From Mycoplasmoidaceae bacterium (GTDB lineage Bacteria > Bacillota_I > Bacilli_A > Mycoplasmatales > Mycoplasmoidaceae), in contig JAKSVN010000003.1 of the NCBI GenBank assembly GCA_024427125.1, positions 1-59,486 on the forward strand: a stretch of DNA of 59,486 nt, given 5' to 3'. Made by a program: the position numbers and the translations under genes. Every line of letters starts with the position of its first letter. Position 1 is the stretch's first letter. Positions 44,748 through 56,024 of the stretch are shown here, one piece after another. A model generated the notes under the pieces. That model was not told the DNA's origin. It worked only from the letters and a program-made list of their open reading frames with translations, and did not search any database.

Positions 44748-45413
44748 ATGAAAAACTTTTTTCAAAGACCAACATCAACTGAATATAAAGAATCATTTGT
44801 TCCAGCTATTTCTACAAAAATGAATACTGGTAATTTGGATAGTTTGACTAAAGGTCAGATTTTGGATTTATATAATCCAAAGTACGAAAAAGACTTTTTA
44901 GCTTATCGTTTTGATATGTTGCGTCATTGAATCAAAAACAATAAAGAATATACAAAAGAATATGTTGTTGCATGTTCAAATATGATAGATAAGTTATTTC
45001 TAACCAATGAATTAAATAGCTTTGAGCAACAATATATTAAAAATGTTGAAGCAATTGTTTTTGCAAAGAATCGAAATCTAAAACAACTTATTGTTGATTT
45101 TTCTATTAATGACAATGAATTAGTATTCTATAGATATGATTTAAATGCTTTTAAGCAAATAGATAAAGATGGCAATGCTCAAATTATTAATAATCCAGAA
45201 ATGTATATCACCACTCAAAGAATCATAATTGCTAAACAATTAGATATTATTTCTATAGATTACAAGACAATAAAAAGCTACCAATATTTGAAATACAAAT
45301 TTTTTATCAATTTAAAAAGCGGAAGACAAATATATATTGACAGTAATAATAATCGTGAAATTGTTGAATCTCTAGGAAGAGTATTAAAAAGAAGCAAGAT
45401 TAAATTTAATTAA
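44748..45413 (+). CDS. hypothetical protein with C-terminal PH-like domain
   Basis: A 221-residue soluble protein. The first ~130 residues are helical and charged. The last ~80 (MYITTQRIIIAKQLDIISIDYKTIKSY and FINLKSGRQIYIDS) follow the bacterial PH-domain pattern of strand, TxxR, 'I-dyxxI', strand, 'k.G..i.i', helix. No stronger family assignment is possible. It starts a unit with uvrC one base downstream and probably shares its promoter. Confidence 0.7.
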
Positions 45414-45414
45414 T

Positions 45415-47169
45415 ATGACAGATAAACTTAAGTTTAAATTAAAATCTGCACCTAAGAAACCAGGCTGTTATCTATGAAAAGATGATTCTGGTGAAATTAT
45501 CTATGTTGGTAAAGCAATTAATTTATTTAATCGAGTAAATCAATATTTTAATAAAGTACACGATTACAAGACAACACAGCTTGTATCAAACATTGCTGAT
45601 GTCGAGTTTTTTGTTGTAAAAAATGAGAATGAAGCTTTAATCTTAGAAAATAACTTAATTAAAAAGCATAGACCAAAATACAACATAATGCTAAAGGATT
45701 CATCTGGATATCCTTATATAGTAGTTACTAATGAAAAAAATCCAAGAATTAAATATACACATAGTAATAGTAAATATAAAGGAACATACTATGGACCATT
45801 TGCTAGTAAAAACTTTTTTAAAAAAGAATTGCTAACATTATTAGGTGTTTTATTTCCTTTACGTAAATGCGATCAATTACCTAAACATAAATGTTTATAT
45901 TATGATATTGGACAATGTTTAGGACCCTGTATCAATAAAGTTTCTGAAGAACAATATGATTCAATTAAAAACAATATAAAACAATTCTTCAGCGGAAAGA
46001 CAACAGATGTTGAAAAACAACTGAGAAATAGAGAAAAACAATCTGCTGATATGCTTAAATTTGAAGAAGCAGATTATTACAAACGATTGAGATTGGCATT
46101 AGACGAAATTAAAGAAAACCAAAATGTTCAATTTAATTCAAATGAAAATATTGATTTTTTAGGGTTTGCTACAAAGGACAATTTGATTTCACTTATTTTA
46201 TTCAGTTATGTTAATGGAAAACTTGTTGCTAAGATCCAAGAAATACATGAATTTTATGATGATTTAAATTCAGTTGTTTCTTCATGACTATATCAATACT
46301 ATATTCGTAGCAAAAATAAACCAAAACAATTATTTGTGTCGCTTCCATCAAAAGACTTTAAAGTATTAAACCATACTTTAGGATTTGAAATTGTCAAGCC
46401 AATAAAAGGCAAGAAATATGAAATTCTAATGACAGCAATTGACAATGCAATCGAATACTTAAAAACTAATTATTTGGTATATCAACACGCTAAAAAAGCA
46501 AAACTGTCAGCTATCTATCAATTAATGGACATTCTTAATGTTAAAAAAATTAAAACAATGGTCTCATTTGATATCTCTAATTTATTCTCAACCAATAAAG
46601 TAGCTGGTATGGTATATTTGAACAATGGTGATTTTGTTAAATCTAAATATCGCCGTTACATTATTGACGATGAAACATTAACATCTGATTATGATTGTAT
46701 GAAACATATCATTGGTAGATTTATTGAACATCATAAAGACGAACTTCCTGATTTAATTATTATGGATGGTGGCAAAATACAAGTTAATGCAGCAATTGAA
46801 ACATTTGCTCAAAAACAAGTGACACCACCAACAATTATTGGTCTTGTCAAGAATAGTAACCACCAAACTAATGGTATTGTTTACAAAAATAGGGTTATTA
46901 AGTTAGATAGAGAATCAAATTTATATAACTTCCTAGCTAATATTCAAAATGAAGTACATAATACAGCTATCTCTTTCCATAGAAAGAAAAGAGAAAAATC
47001 TCTGTTTGATACAACTATCATTCCTGACATTCCTGGTCTATCTAAAGCTAAGAAAGAATTATTGTTGGAAAAATATAGAACAACAGATAACATCAAAAAG
47101 GCAACAATTCAAGAACTAAGTCAAATGATAGATATTAAGGTTGCAAAAGCATTGAAGAAAGCACTTTAA
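45415..47169 (+). CDS. uvrC: excinuclease ABC subunit C
   Basis: Dual-incision nuclease of nucleotide-excision repair. The 584-residue protein has an N-terminal GIY-YIG-type domain (PGCYLW... IIYVGKAINLFNR), a Cys-rich segment (CLYYDIGQCLGPC), a UvrB-binding UVR region, an RNase H-like nuclease (VSFDISNLFSTNKVAGMV) and helix-hairpin-helix motifs (IPDIPGLSKAKKELLLEKY). The start is one base after the upstream stop. Confidence 0.95.
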
Positions 47170-47177
47170 TGCTTTTT
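47158..47177 (+). terminator. weak terminator after uvrC
   Basis: Six-bp stem aaagca/tgcttt overlapping the uvrC stop, followed by TTTTAATT. Shorter than the others in this window. Confidence 0.55.
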
Positions 47178-47202
47178 TAATTATTTATCGAAGATAAATA
47201 AT

Positions 47203-47208
47203 TATAAT
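47203..47208 (+). promoter_or_regulatory. -10 box TATAAT for lepA operon
   Basis: TATAAT ends 8 nt before the lepA ATG without a Shine-Dalgarno; a leaderless start is likely. Confidence 0.6.
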
Positions 47209-47216
47209 TATTAACA

Positions 47217-49022
47217 ATGAACAAGCAAAACATTAGAAATTTTTGTATTATTGCTCATATCGATCATGGTAAATCAACTTTATCAGATCGTATTATTGAA
47301 TGCGCAAGTGGGAACAAAATTCATAATATGCAAGATCAAGTTCTTGATAGTATGGAACTTGAAAGAGAAAGAGGAATAACAATTAAGTTGAATGCAATTC
47401 AACTTAAATATCATTCTAAAAAGCATAATGATGATTTTGTTTTTCATTTAATTGACACACCAGGACATGTAGACTTTACATATGAAGTTTCTAGAAGTTT
47501 GGCTGCATGTGAAGGTGCTATATTAGTTGTTGATGCGACACAAGGCGTGCAAGCACAGACAATTTCAAATCTATATTTAGCTTTAGATAACAATCTATCA
47601 GTTTTTCCAGTTATTAACAAAATAGATTTACCATCTGCGGATGTTGATAAATGTAAAAAACAAATTAAAGACATATTGGGTATTGATGCATCAGATGCAC
47701 CATGTGTATCTGCTAAAACTGGTCAGAATATCTATGATATTGTTGAATCTGTTATTGATAAAATACCAGCACCAGTAGAAGATGATGATAATAAACCATT
47801 GCAAGCATTAATCTTTGATAGTTATTATGATTCATATTTAGGTGCTGTTTGTTATATTAGAGTAAAAAATGGAAGTATAAAAGTTGGTGACAAAATCAAA
47901 ATGATGGCATCTGGTGCAACATTTATTGTTACATCATTAGGTGTTAAAACACCATTAGTTGAAGAAAAGAAACAACTTAATGCTGGAGAAGTAGGATGAG
48001 TGGCAGCAAGTATTAAGACAATTAAAGATGTTGCTGTAGGTGATACTATTACAACTGTTGATAATCCTGCTAAGGAACCATTACCAGGTTACAAAAAAGT
48101 TTTACCTATGGTATATTGTGGTTTTTATCCTATTGACAATTCTAAGTATGAAGAATTAAAGATTGCCATTGAAAAGATAAGTCTATCTGATGCTGCTTTA
48201 GTTTATGAATATGAAACATCTCAATCATTAGGATTTGGTGTTAGATGTGGTTTCTTAGGGTTATTACACATGGACATTATTCAAGAAAGAATAAGTCGTG
48301 AATATAAAATTGATTTAATTGTTACTGCACCATCTGTTAAATTCTTAATTGATTTAACAAATAGAACAACTGTTGAAGTTGACAACCCAGCTAAATTTCC
48401 TGAAAGAACAAGAATTGATCAAATTAAAGAACCTTATGTTAAAGTATCAATCTTTACACCAGATGACTATATTGGTGATCTAATGGCATTATGTCAGAAT
48501 GCTAGAGGAAAATACATTGATCTAGAAACAATTGACAATAATCGTAAATGTATTGTTTATGAAATTCCATTAATTGAAGTTATATATAACTTCTTTGATA
48601 GATTAAAATCAGTAAGTCGTGGTTATGCAACTATGGAATATGAATTAATAGGATATCAACCTTCTGATTTAGTGAAAGTTGACATTCTACTAAATGGAAA
48701 GAAAACTGATGCTTTGAGTTTTATATGTCATAGAACACAAGCTTATCATAAAGCACAAAGAATATGTTTAAAGCTTAAAGAAAACATTCCAAGACAACAA
48801 TTTGAAGTTCCTATACAAGCAGCCATAGGTAGTAAAATTATTGCCAGAGAAAACATTAGAGCAATGTATAAGAATGTTCTTGCAAAGTGCTATGGTGGTG
48901 ATGTTTCCAGAAAGAAAAAGCTTTTAGCTCAACAAAAAGAAGGAAAGAAAAAACTAAAAGCTATAGGAAATGTTGAAGTACCACAAGATGTATTTATTAA
49001 AATATTAAATGAGGATGAATAA
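47217..49022 (+). CDS. lepA: elongation factor 4 (LepA)
   Basis: Ribosome-dependent GTPase with back-translocase or assembly functions. The 601-residue protein has G1 AHIDHGKST, the switch RGITIKLN, G3 DTPGHVDF, G4 NKID, domains II-III, and the LepA-specific C-terminal domain ([20 protein letters not shown]). Full length. First gene of lepA-yhhN-SDR. Confidence 0.97.
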
Positions 49023-49023
49023 T

Positions 49024-49773
49024 ATGGACAAACAAACAAAATTAAACAAAGGATTTCTAGCAGCCAACATTGTAATGGCTCTTGTTACATTAATGTTAGC
49101 AATAAATTTAATAGCATGTAATTATGTAACACCACGATTAGCAAAAACCCCAATTGTATATAAAGCTGTAGCAAGTGCTAGCTTTGCTGCAACAGCGATA
49201 TTAAATTTAGTTTTTACATTTGTAAAGAAAAGTAAAAACATTGTTACACCAATACTGTTAGCAGCAGCTTTATTGTCTGCCATGACAGCTGATATTGTTC
49301 TTGAATATAATTTTATGGCTGGTGGTGCAATATTTGGACTATCGCATATTCTATTTATCTGTGCTTTCTGCTTCCTATTAAGAGTTCATTGGTTAGATTT
49401 AGTTTGTGGAATTGTCCCTGCTATTGTTGTAATATTGGTTATTTGCTTTAACCCAATATTTGAGTTTAAAAATACAGTTATGCAAATATTTGCTTGCGCT
49501 TATGCTCTATTAATATGTTTAATGGGTGGTAAAGCAATATCTAACTTTGTTAGAGAAAGAAATAAAATGAATTTAGTTATTCTTATTGGATCACTTTTAT
49601 TTATGATTTCTGACTTCTTATTATTATTTGACCACTTTGGACAATCTGGTTACTTCCCAATTGATACACACCATATTGACTGCCATCTTTTCTATTACCC
49701 TGCTGAAATAACATTTGCTTTATCAATTTATATTAGTGCTATGTTATCAAAAGCAACAAGTAAGACTAAATAG
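49024..49773 (+). CDS. YhhN/TMEM86-family (lysoplasmalogenase-like) membrane protein
   Basis: A 249-residue protein with about eight membrane helices. Family motifs are visible: KAVASASFAATA in an early helix, an acidic helix end MTADIVLEY, FGLSHILFICAF, GSLLFMISDFLLLF (matches G..lFxiSD) and YYPAEITFALSI near the end. Characterised relatives hydrolyse the vinyl-ether bond of lysoplasmalogens. Start 49024 follows the lepA stop by one base; an overlapping upstream ATG (49009) would add five residues. The next gene, a dehydrogenase, follows after 8 nt and may handle the fatty aldehyde released (inference). Confidence 0.82.
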   Translation: MDKQTKLNKGFLAANIVMALVTLMLAINLIACNYVTPRLAKTPIVYKAVASASFAATAILNLVFTFVKKSKNIVTPILLAAALLSAMTADIVLEYNFMAGGAIFGLSHILFICAFCFLLRVHWLDLVCGIVPAIVVILVICFNPIFEFKNTVMQIFACAYALLICLMGGKAISNFVRERNKMNLVILIGSLLFMISDFLLLFDHFGQSGYFPIDTHHIDCHLFYYPAEITFALSIYISAMLSKATSKTK

Positions 49774-49781
49774 GAGTTAAG

Positions 49782-50567
49782 ATGAAAAATATTGCTATTA
49801 TTACCGGTGCCAGTTCTGGCATGGGTAGACAATTTGTTAAAAAGCTTGATGATCAAGGTTTAGATGAAATCTGAGCCATAGCTCGTGATAAAGAATTATT
49901 AACATCTCTTCTAAATGAATGTAAAACAAAAATTGTTCCACTTTGTTTAGATTTAACGCAAGAAGAAGCTTTTGTTGCTTTAAGAGACTTATTAGATACA
50001 GAAAAACCAAATGTAGCATGGTTATGCTGTTGTGCTGGTTTTGGAAAGTTTGGATCAGTTAGTGAAATATGTATTAATCAAACACAAGGAATGATTGATT
50101 TAAACTGCAAAGCATATGTTAAAACAACTGAATTTACATTGCCATATATGAAAGAAGGTGCAAGAATTGTGCATATTGCTTCTATGGCTGCTTTTCAACC
50201 AACGGCTTATATGGCAACATATGGAGCAACAAAAGCTTTTACTCTTAGCTATGCTAGAGCATTAAGACAAGAATTAAAACCAAAGGGTATTTCAGTTACA
50301 TGCGTTTGTCCATATTGAACAAAAACAAATTTCTTTAATGTGGCTAAGAAAACTAACTGTAAGCAAGAAGCTATCACTCACTTTGCAACAATGTATGATC
50401 CTGAAAAGGTTATTAACAAAGCAATGAAGGATGCGATAAAGCGTAAAGAACTATCTATTTATGGTTGCAAATCAAAACTTCAGGCATTTGCTGTTAAATT
50501 ATTTCCACATAGATTTGTAATGTGAGTTTGAAGAAAACAACAAAAGTGTGATAAGAAATATAAATAA
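49782..50567 (+). CDS. short-chain dehydrogenase/reductase
   Basis: An NAD(P)-dependent oxidoreductase of 261 residues. It has the cofactor motif TGASSGMG (8-15), CAG of the NNAG-equivalent (CCCAGFGKFG), catalytic S134, Y147 and K151 (YGATK), and a basic C-terminal segment that could touch membranes (KLFPHRFVMWVWRKQQK). The substrate is unknown; most similar in style to DltE/YqjQ-type ketoacyl or aldehyde reductases. It has an AGGAG site 6-9 nt before the ATG, is translationally close to the lysoplasmalogenase-like gene, and ends at the terminator shared with the lemA operon. Confidence 0.9.
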
Positions 50568-50568
50568 A

Positions 50569-50596
50569 AAAGAAGGTTAATCCTTCTTTATTTTTT
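50569..50596. terminator. shared terminator SDR / lemA operon
   Basis: Stem aaagaagg/ccttcttt, loop ttaat, T-run after it on the plus strand and A-run before it. It lies between convergent stops and overlaps the minus-strand stop. Confidence 0.85.
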
Positions 50597-52166
50597 GCAA
50601 TATTTTCTTGATTGTGTCTGTTTCTTTAGCATCAAGATTAGGTTTATTTAATAATGTTATTATTTGACCACGATGAACTACGCAATTGTTCAATCTACCT
50701 TCAAAGTTGTTGTTATTTAGGTTAACTGATTGACACATATATAGATCTTTGTGTCTCTCACGATAATAGATAACATGAATAGGAACCATTACTGTTCCAC
50801 GATGAACACTAAATCCAGGTTTCATAATAACTTTGTGTTCAGGATAGAAATAATCACATCGAACAGCAGTTATAGAGAAATTTGTCTTATTAATTTGTAC
50901 ATTTTTAGTTTGTGTTGGATGGAAAATAACATCGGTATCAAATTTAGATCACATATCTAACATATTAAACATATGTGTCATATTTTCTTGAACTTGTGCA
51001 TCACTAGCAACTTGCTTTCCACTATTGCTTGATTTAATTTGTGTTTCAAATTGTGTATAAAGCGGAATAGCTGCAATTGGTAAACTTAATAATCCAATAG
51101 TGTGAACAAAGTTAGATACTCATTTACAATATTTATCTTTTCATGTTTCAATATCGTAGTTAGCAGCTTCATTATCTGTTGTATCTAATAATGCACCAGC
51201 TTCAGGCAAACGAATTAAAGTAACATCTTCATCTTTTACTACTTGATAGTTTTGTTCTTTAAATAGTTTTACATAGTTTTCTTGAGCTAATGGTGTAAAG
51301 ACAACACGATAATCTTTTTCATCAGTTCTAGTTGCAGGGAATAGTTTATCGAATTCGCTATTTTCCATTGGAGATTGAATATTTTTCTTATTCAATTTTT
51401 TAAGTTGTCTCTTGGTTGCATTATTTACAAAACAAAGTTTTGATGGACGATCAAAGTGATAAGCTAGTTCTGTTCCGATTGTTCATTGTGGTGCAGGCAG
51501 TGTTTCTGTGGCAACAACAATTTCAGTTCTTGTTACAGTGTGTCCTTCTGAATCACGTGTAGTATATGGAACAGCAATACTACCACTATAAACATGCATA
51601 TATCAAGATTGTTCCTTGAAGTTATAAAGCATGAATGGGTTATTAAATAATTTACCAGATACTAATTCCAAATAGCAAGTATCTTTAGTTATCATTTTGT
51701 TTACTAGAGGTAATCATGATGAATAACTATTTGCATCTTGATAAATATCAAGACTAACATCTTTTCAGATTGGTTCAATGATTCTTTTAAACATTAAGTC
51801 ATAAGATAAAAGACTAACAAATTCTTGCAATTGTTTGTCAAGTTTATCTTTGACATCTTTTTCTTTCTTCAAACCTTCATCTAATATTTTTTGCTTTTTC
51901 TTAGCAGCATTAGTCATTAAGAAAAAAGGGAAGATTAAGAAGATGATAAGGAATCATCTACCAATCTTTAATCCTTTTATTTGCTTTTGTAGCTTAGTAT
52001 TAGATTTAACTAATGAATAATATTCATTAGCTCATTGCTTATTACTTCCAAGGTTAATGTTGCACTTTTTTACTAATGCATCAAATTCCTTTTCAGTCTT
52101 TTCATTGATCTCTTTACATAAAGCATCAAGTTCATGCAAAGATGAACATTTTGGATTGGATGTCAT
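50577..52166 (-). CDS. LemA-linked membrane protein, unknown function
   Basis: A 529-residue protein with a coiled, charged N-terminus, one or two closely spaced membrane helices near residues 71-88 (FLIIFLIFPFFLM), a long charged helix, and a large domain of mixed strands. A second hydrophobic stretch (NFVHTIGLLSLPIAAIPL) precedes the C-terminal quarter. I do not recognise the family; many mycoplasma genomes carry an uncharacterised gene after lemA. It begins 9 nt after the lemA stop, so the two form one operon and probably one complex. Confidence 0.75.
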
Positions 52167-52175
52167 TAATTAAGA

Positions 52176-52820
52176 TTAATTTAATTTAAGACTAACATCT
52201 TGCTTTTGTTCTTCTGTAGCAGCAAACAAAGCAAAAGTAGTTAATTTTAGACTTGTTGCAGGAATGCAAGCAGGTCATGTGAAAATTTCTTGGTTGAAAG
52301 CTGTTACTTGAGAGTTGTATAGTCTTCTTGCAGCAGCAATTTCTCTTTCTTGATAATCAGCACTAGACATTAAGTTTTGTACTGTTTGGATAGATTTAAC
52401 TTCTGGGTATCTTTCAAAGACAGCCAATAATCTACCAAAACTTCTTTCAATCTTATCATTTGCTTCAACAGCATTTGATTTATTGATGTTCATACCTCTT
52501 AAGTTAACAACATCTTTTAATAGATCTTGTTCAAATTTCATTGATGATTTAGTTGCATCAACTAATTTAACTAAGGTATCTCTTCTTTGAGCTAGTTGTA
52601 CTTCAATACCACTAGCTGCTTGGTTAATTTGCATTTGTTTTCTGTTAAAGTAGTTCTTTTTAACAACTAAATAAATTGCTAATAAACCAATCGTTAATAT
52701 ACAGAAGATAATGAATGCTACTAAACCGCCGGTAGTTCTTTTAGCAGGAATTACTTGGTTTTGTACATTTGGATTAAAACCTTCTGGATTAACTGATTTT
52801 TCTCTTGTATCAATTAACAT
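52176..52820 (-). CDS. lemA: LemA-family protein
   Basis: A 214-residue membrane-anchored helical-bundle protein. A Pro/Asn-rich N-terminus is followed by one membrane helix (about 31-54). The LemA core follows: RRDTLVKLVDATK, then VFERYPEVKSIQTVQNLMSS and EIAAARRLYNSQVTAFNQEI. LemA proteins are of uncertain role (envelope stress, signalling). A TGA at 52275-52277 is Trp, and the true end adds 32 residues. The ATG is preceded by AGGAG. Confidence 0.93.
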
Positions 52821-52885
52821 ATTTTTCTCCTATACTATTATTTTACCATATAAAATAAAATATATTTTGTCAAAAATAGACCGGT

Positions 52886-52908
52886 AAAAAAGAGAAAAAC
52901 TCTTTTTT
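52886..52908. terminator. terminator-like hairpin in lemA/pflB divergent gap
   Basis: Stem aaaaaagag/ctctttttt with a 5-A loop and T-tracts on both strands. It lies in the 184-bp gap between divergent lemA and pflB, so it does not follow a gene. It may insulate the two promoters from each other. Confidence 0.5.
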
Positions 52909-52946
52909 ATTTTTCGCATTTTCATAAAATATTTTTTTATTTAATT

Positions 52947-52989
52947 TATAATGAACTTACCATAAATTATTAATTTATGAACTTATCAT
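52947..52989 (+). promoter_or_regulatory. pflB promoter with repeated candidate operator
   Basis: TATAAT (52947-52952) overlaps the first of two direct repeats ATGAACTTAyCAT (52951-52963 and 52977-52989, 26 bp apart). Between them is a 17-bp palindrome ataaatta-t-taatttat. The second copy ends 15 nt before the pflB ATG. The arrangement resembles a regulator site covering the start of transcription, or a leader RNA element; which one is unknown. Confidence 0.5.
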
Positions 52990-53004
52990 TGTGAGGTGAA
53001 TAGT

Positions 53005-55245
53005 ATGGAAAAAGCTAATTTTAAAGAATGAGAAGGTTTCAAGCCTGGAAAATGAATGGAAGGTGTAGATACTAGAGATTTCATTCAACAAAACTATGAA
53101 GAATATACTGGTGATGAAAAGTTTTTAGTTGGTCCAACAGATGCAACTAAGCATTTATGAGAAAGTATTTGTGATCTAATGGCACAAGAAAAGAAAAATG
53201 GTGGTGTTTTAGGTGTAGATCCTAGACCAAGTTTTATTAATGCTTATGGTGCTGGTTATATTAACAAAGACCTAGAACAGATTGTTGGCTTGCAAACTGA
53301 AAGACCATTAATTCGTGCTTTTATGCCTCGTGGTGGAATTAAAATGGCAGTACAAGCCTCAGAACAATATGGATTTAAAACTGATCCAGCTGCTGTTGAA
53401 TCTTATACTAAACATGCTGTAACTCACAACCAAGCAGTTTTTGATTGCTACACAAAAGAAATTATGAATGCAAGACACTGTCACATTTTAACAGGTCTTC
53501 CTGACACATATGCTCGTGGTAGAGTAATTGGTGACTACCGTAGAATTGCTTTATATGGTGTTGATTATCTAATCAAAGAAAGATTAGAACAACAAAGTCT
53601 AATCAATGGTGACATGACTGATGAAAAAATCAGAACAAGATATGAAATCACTCAACAAATTAAAGCTTTAAAGCAATTAAAAGAAATGGCTGAAAAGTAT
53701 GGTTATGATATTGGCAAGCCTGCTGCTACAGCAAAAGAAGCTATTCAATGAACATACTTTGGATATCTAGGTGCTGTTAAAGATCAAAATGGTGCAGCTA
53801 TGTCAATTGGTCGTAACACAACTTTCTTTGATATCTACATCCAAAGAGATATAAAAAAAGGTGGTTTAACTGAACAACAAGCTCAAGAAATGATTGACCA
53901 CTATGTAATGAAACTAAGAATCATTAAATTTGCTAGAATTGCAAGTTACAATGAAATCTTTGGTGGAGATCCTGTTTGAGCAACCGAAACAATTGCTGGT
54001 ATGGGAAAAGATGGTAGAAGTTTAGTAACTAAATCATCTTACCGTGTATTACATACACTTAAGAATATGGGGCCAGCTCCTGAACCAAACTTAACAGTTC
54101 TATGATCTCACAAATTACCAGAAAACTTTAAAAAATTCTGTGCAACATATTCAATCTTATTCTCATCAATTCAATATGAATCAGATGAACTAATGAGACC
54201 AACCCACGGTGATGACTATGCTATTGCTTGTTGCGTTTCTCCAATGGCAGTTGGAAAAGAAACTCAACAATTTGGTGCAAGAGCAAACCTTGCTAAAGCT
54301 TTGCTTTATGCTATTAATAATGGTAGAGATGAATTACACCAAAGTTATAGAATGGGACCAGATCTAGGTGAACTTGATCATAATAAACCATTAAATTATG
54401 ATGAAGTGTGAGAACGTTACAAAAAAGTAATGGATTGATTAGCTGGTTTATATGTAAATGCTTTAAACATTATTCACTATAACCATGATCATTGATATTA
54501 TGAAGCATTAGAATTTGCTTTACATGATGTTAATGTAAAAAGATTCTTTGCAACAGGTATTGCAGGGTTATCAGTTGTAGCTGATAGTTTATCAGCAATT
54601 AAATATGCTAAAGTAACACCTACTTGAAACAACAACATTGCTGTTGATTTCAAAATTGAAGGTGATTTCCCTAAATATGGAAATGATGATAATAAAGTAG
54701 ATGAAATTGCTCAAGCAGTTGTTAAATATTTCTCTGAAGCATTAAGAAAACACCCAGCTTATAGAAATGGTGAACACACTATGTCTATCTTAACTATTAC
54801 ATCTAATGTAATGTATGGTGGTGCAACAGGTGCTACACCAGATGGTAGAAAAGTTGGTGTTCCATTTGCTCCAGGTGCTAACCCAATGCATGGCAGAGAT
54901 TGTTCTGGTGCAGTTGCAAGTTTATCATCAGTAGCAAAACTTCCATTTGATTTTGCTCAAGATGGTATTTCAAACACATTCTCTATTGTTCCTACAGCTT
55001 TAGGTTACTGAAGAGATGAACAAAGAGACAACTTAGTAACAATGTTAGATGGTTACTTTGAAAAAGGTGCACAACACTTGAATGTTAACGTTTTAATGAG
55101 AGAAACATTAATTGATGCACAAAGCCACCCAGAACTTTACCCTCAATTAACAATTAGAGTTTCTGGTTATGCAGTTAACTTTGTTAAATTGTCTAAGAAA
55201 CATCAAGATGAAGTTATTGCTAGAACATTCCACGAAAGAGTATAG
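53005..55245 (+). CDS. pflB: pyruvate formate-lyase
   Basis: Glycyl-radical enzyme: pyruvate + CoA to acetyl-CoA + formate, active only without oxygen. The 746-residue protein has the catalytic cysteine pair C409-C410 ([12 protein letters not shown]) and the radical site G721 in RVSGYAV close to the C-terminus, as in bona fide PFL rather than glycerol dehydratase relatives. GAGG lies about 10 nt before the ATG. The activase follows immediately after its stop. The promoter region carries a repeated operator-like element. Confidence 0.97.
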
Positions 55246-55983
55246 ATGAAAGATACAGCTAAAGTATTCAAAGTTGAATCATTTGGAGCTGTAGATGGAC
55301 CTAGTATAAGATTAGTAATCTTTTTACAAGGTTGCAGCTTTAGATGTAAGTATTGTCATAATCCAGAAAGTTGAAATATGGATTATGAAAATGCTAAGGA
55401 AATGTCAGTAAATGACATCCTTTCTTTGTATGAACAAAACAAGCCTTTTTACAAAAAAGGTGGCATCACTTTTTCAGGTGGTGAACCAATGCTAAGTGCT
55501 GATTTTATCAAGCTTTTTAGCAATGAAACTAAAACAAGAAATATACATTTAGCAATTGATACTTCTGCTTGTAATTTCTTAACAAATAAACAAGCTTATA
55601 TTGATTTACTTGATTTTGTGGATTTATGGATTGTTGATATTAAAGCTGTTGATCCACAAGAGCACGAATTCATTACCGGTTCAAACCAATTAACAGGAAT
55701 TGAGTTTATTAAATTTTTGGAAGAACATCATAAACCATATTGAATAAGGCAAGTAATTATCAAAGGTGTTAATGCTGATCATCCACATTTAGATAAATTA
55801 GGTCAATTTATTAAACCTTTAAAGTATTGTCAAAGATATGAATTATTGTCATATCATAACTTGGCAGATGAAAAATATCAAAAACTAGGAATTGACTATC
55901 CATTTAAAGATAAAGTGATGTTAACAACACCAGAATTTGAGGAAGCAAAGGCTTATTTGTCTAATATAGTATGTAAAAAATAG
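55246..55983 (+). CDS. pflA: pyruvate formate-lyase activating enzyme
   Basis: Radical-SAM enzyme that installs the glycyl radical on PflB. Of 245 residues, the [4Fe-4S] cluster motif is C30-x3-C34-x2-C37, followed by the SAM-binding GGEP (FSGGEPML) and DTSA segments. It lacks the extra ferredoxin inserts of other glycyl-radical activases, fitting PFL. The start abuts the pflB stop; they are one operon. Confidence 0.96.
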
Positions 55984-55992
55984 TATTTTATG

Positions 55993-55998
55993 TATAAT
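55993..55998 (+). promoter_or_regulatory. -10 box TATAAT for hydrogenase
   Basis: TATAAT just after the pflA stop and 26 nt before the hydrogenase ATG. There is no intervening terminator, so read-through from pfl is also possible. Confidence 0.5.
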
Positions 55999-56024
55999 AT
56001 GATAGACTAATATATTTTTAATAT

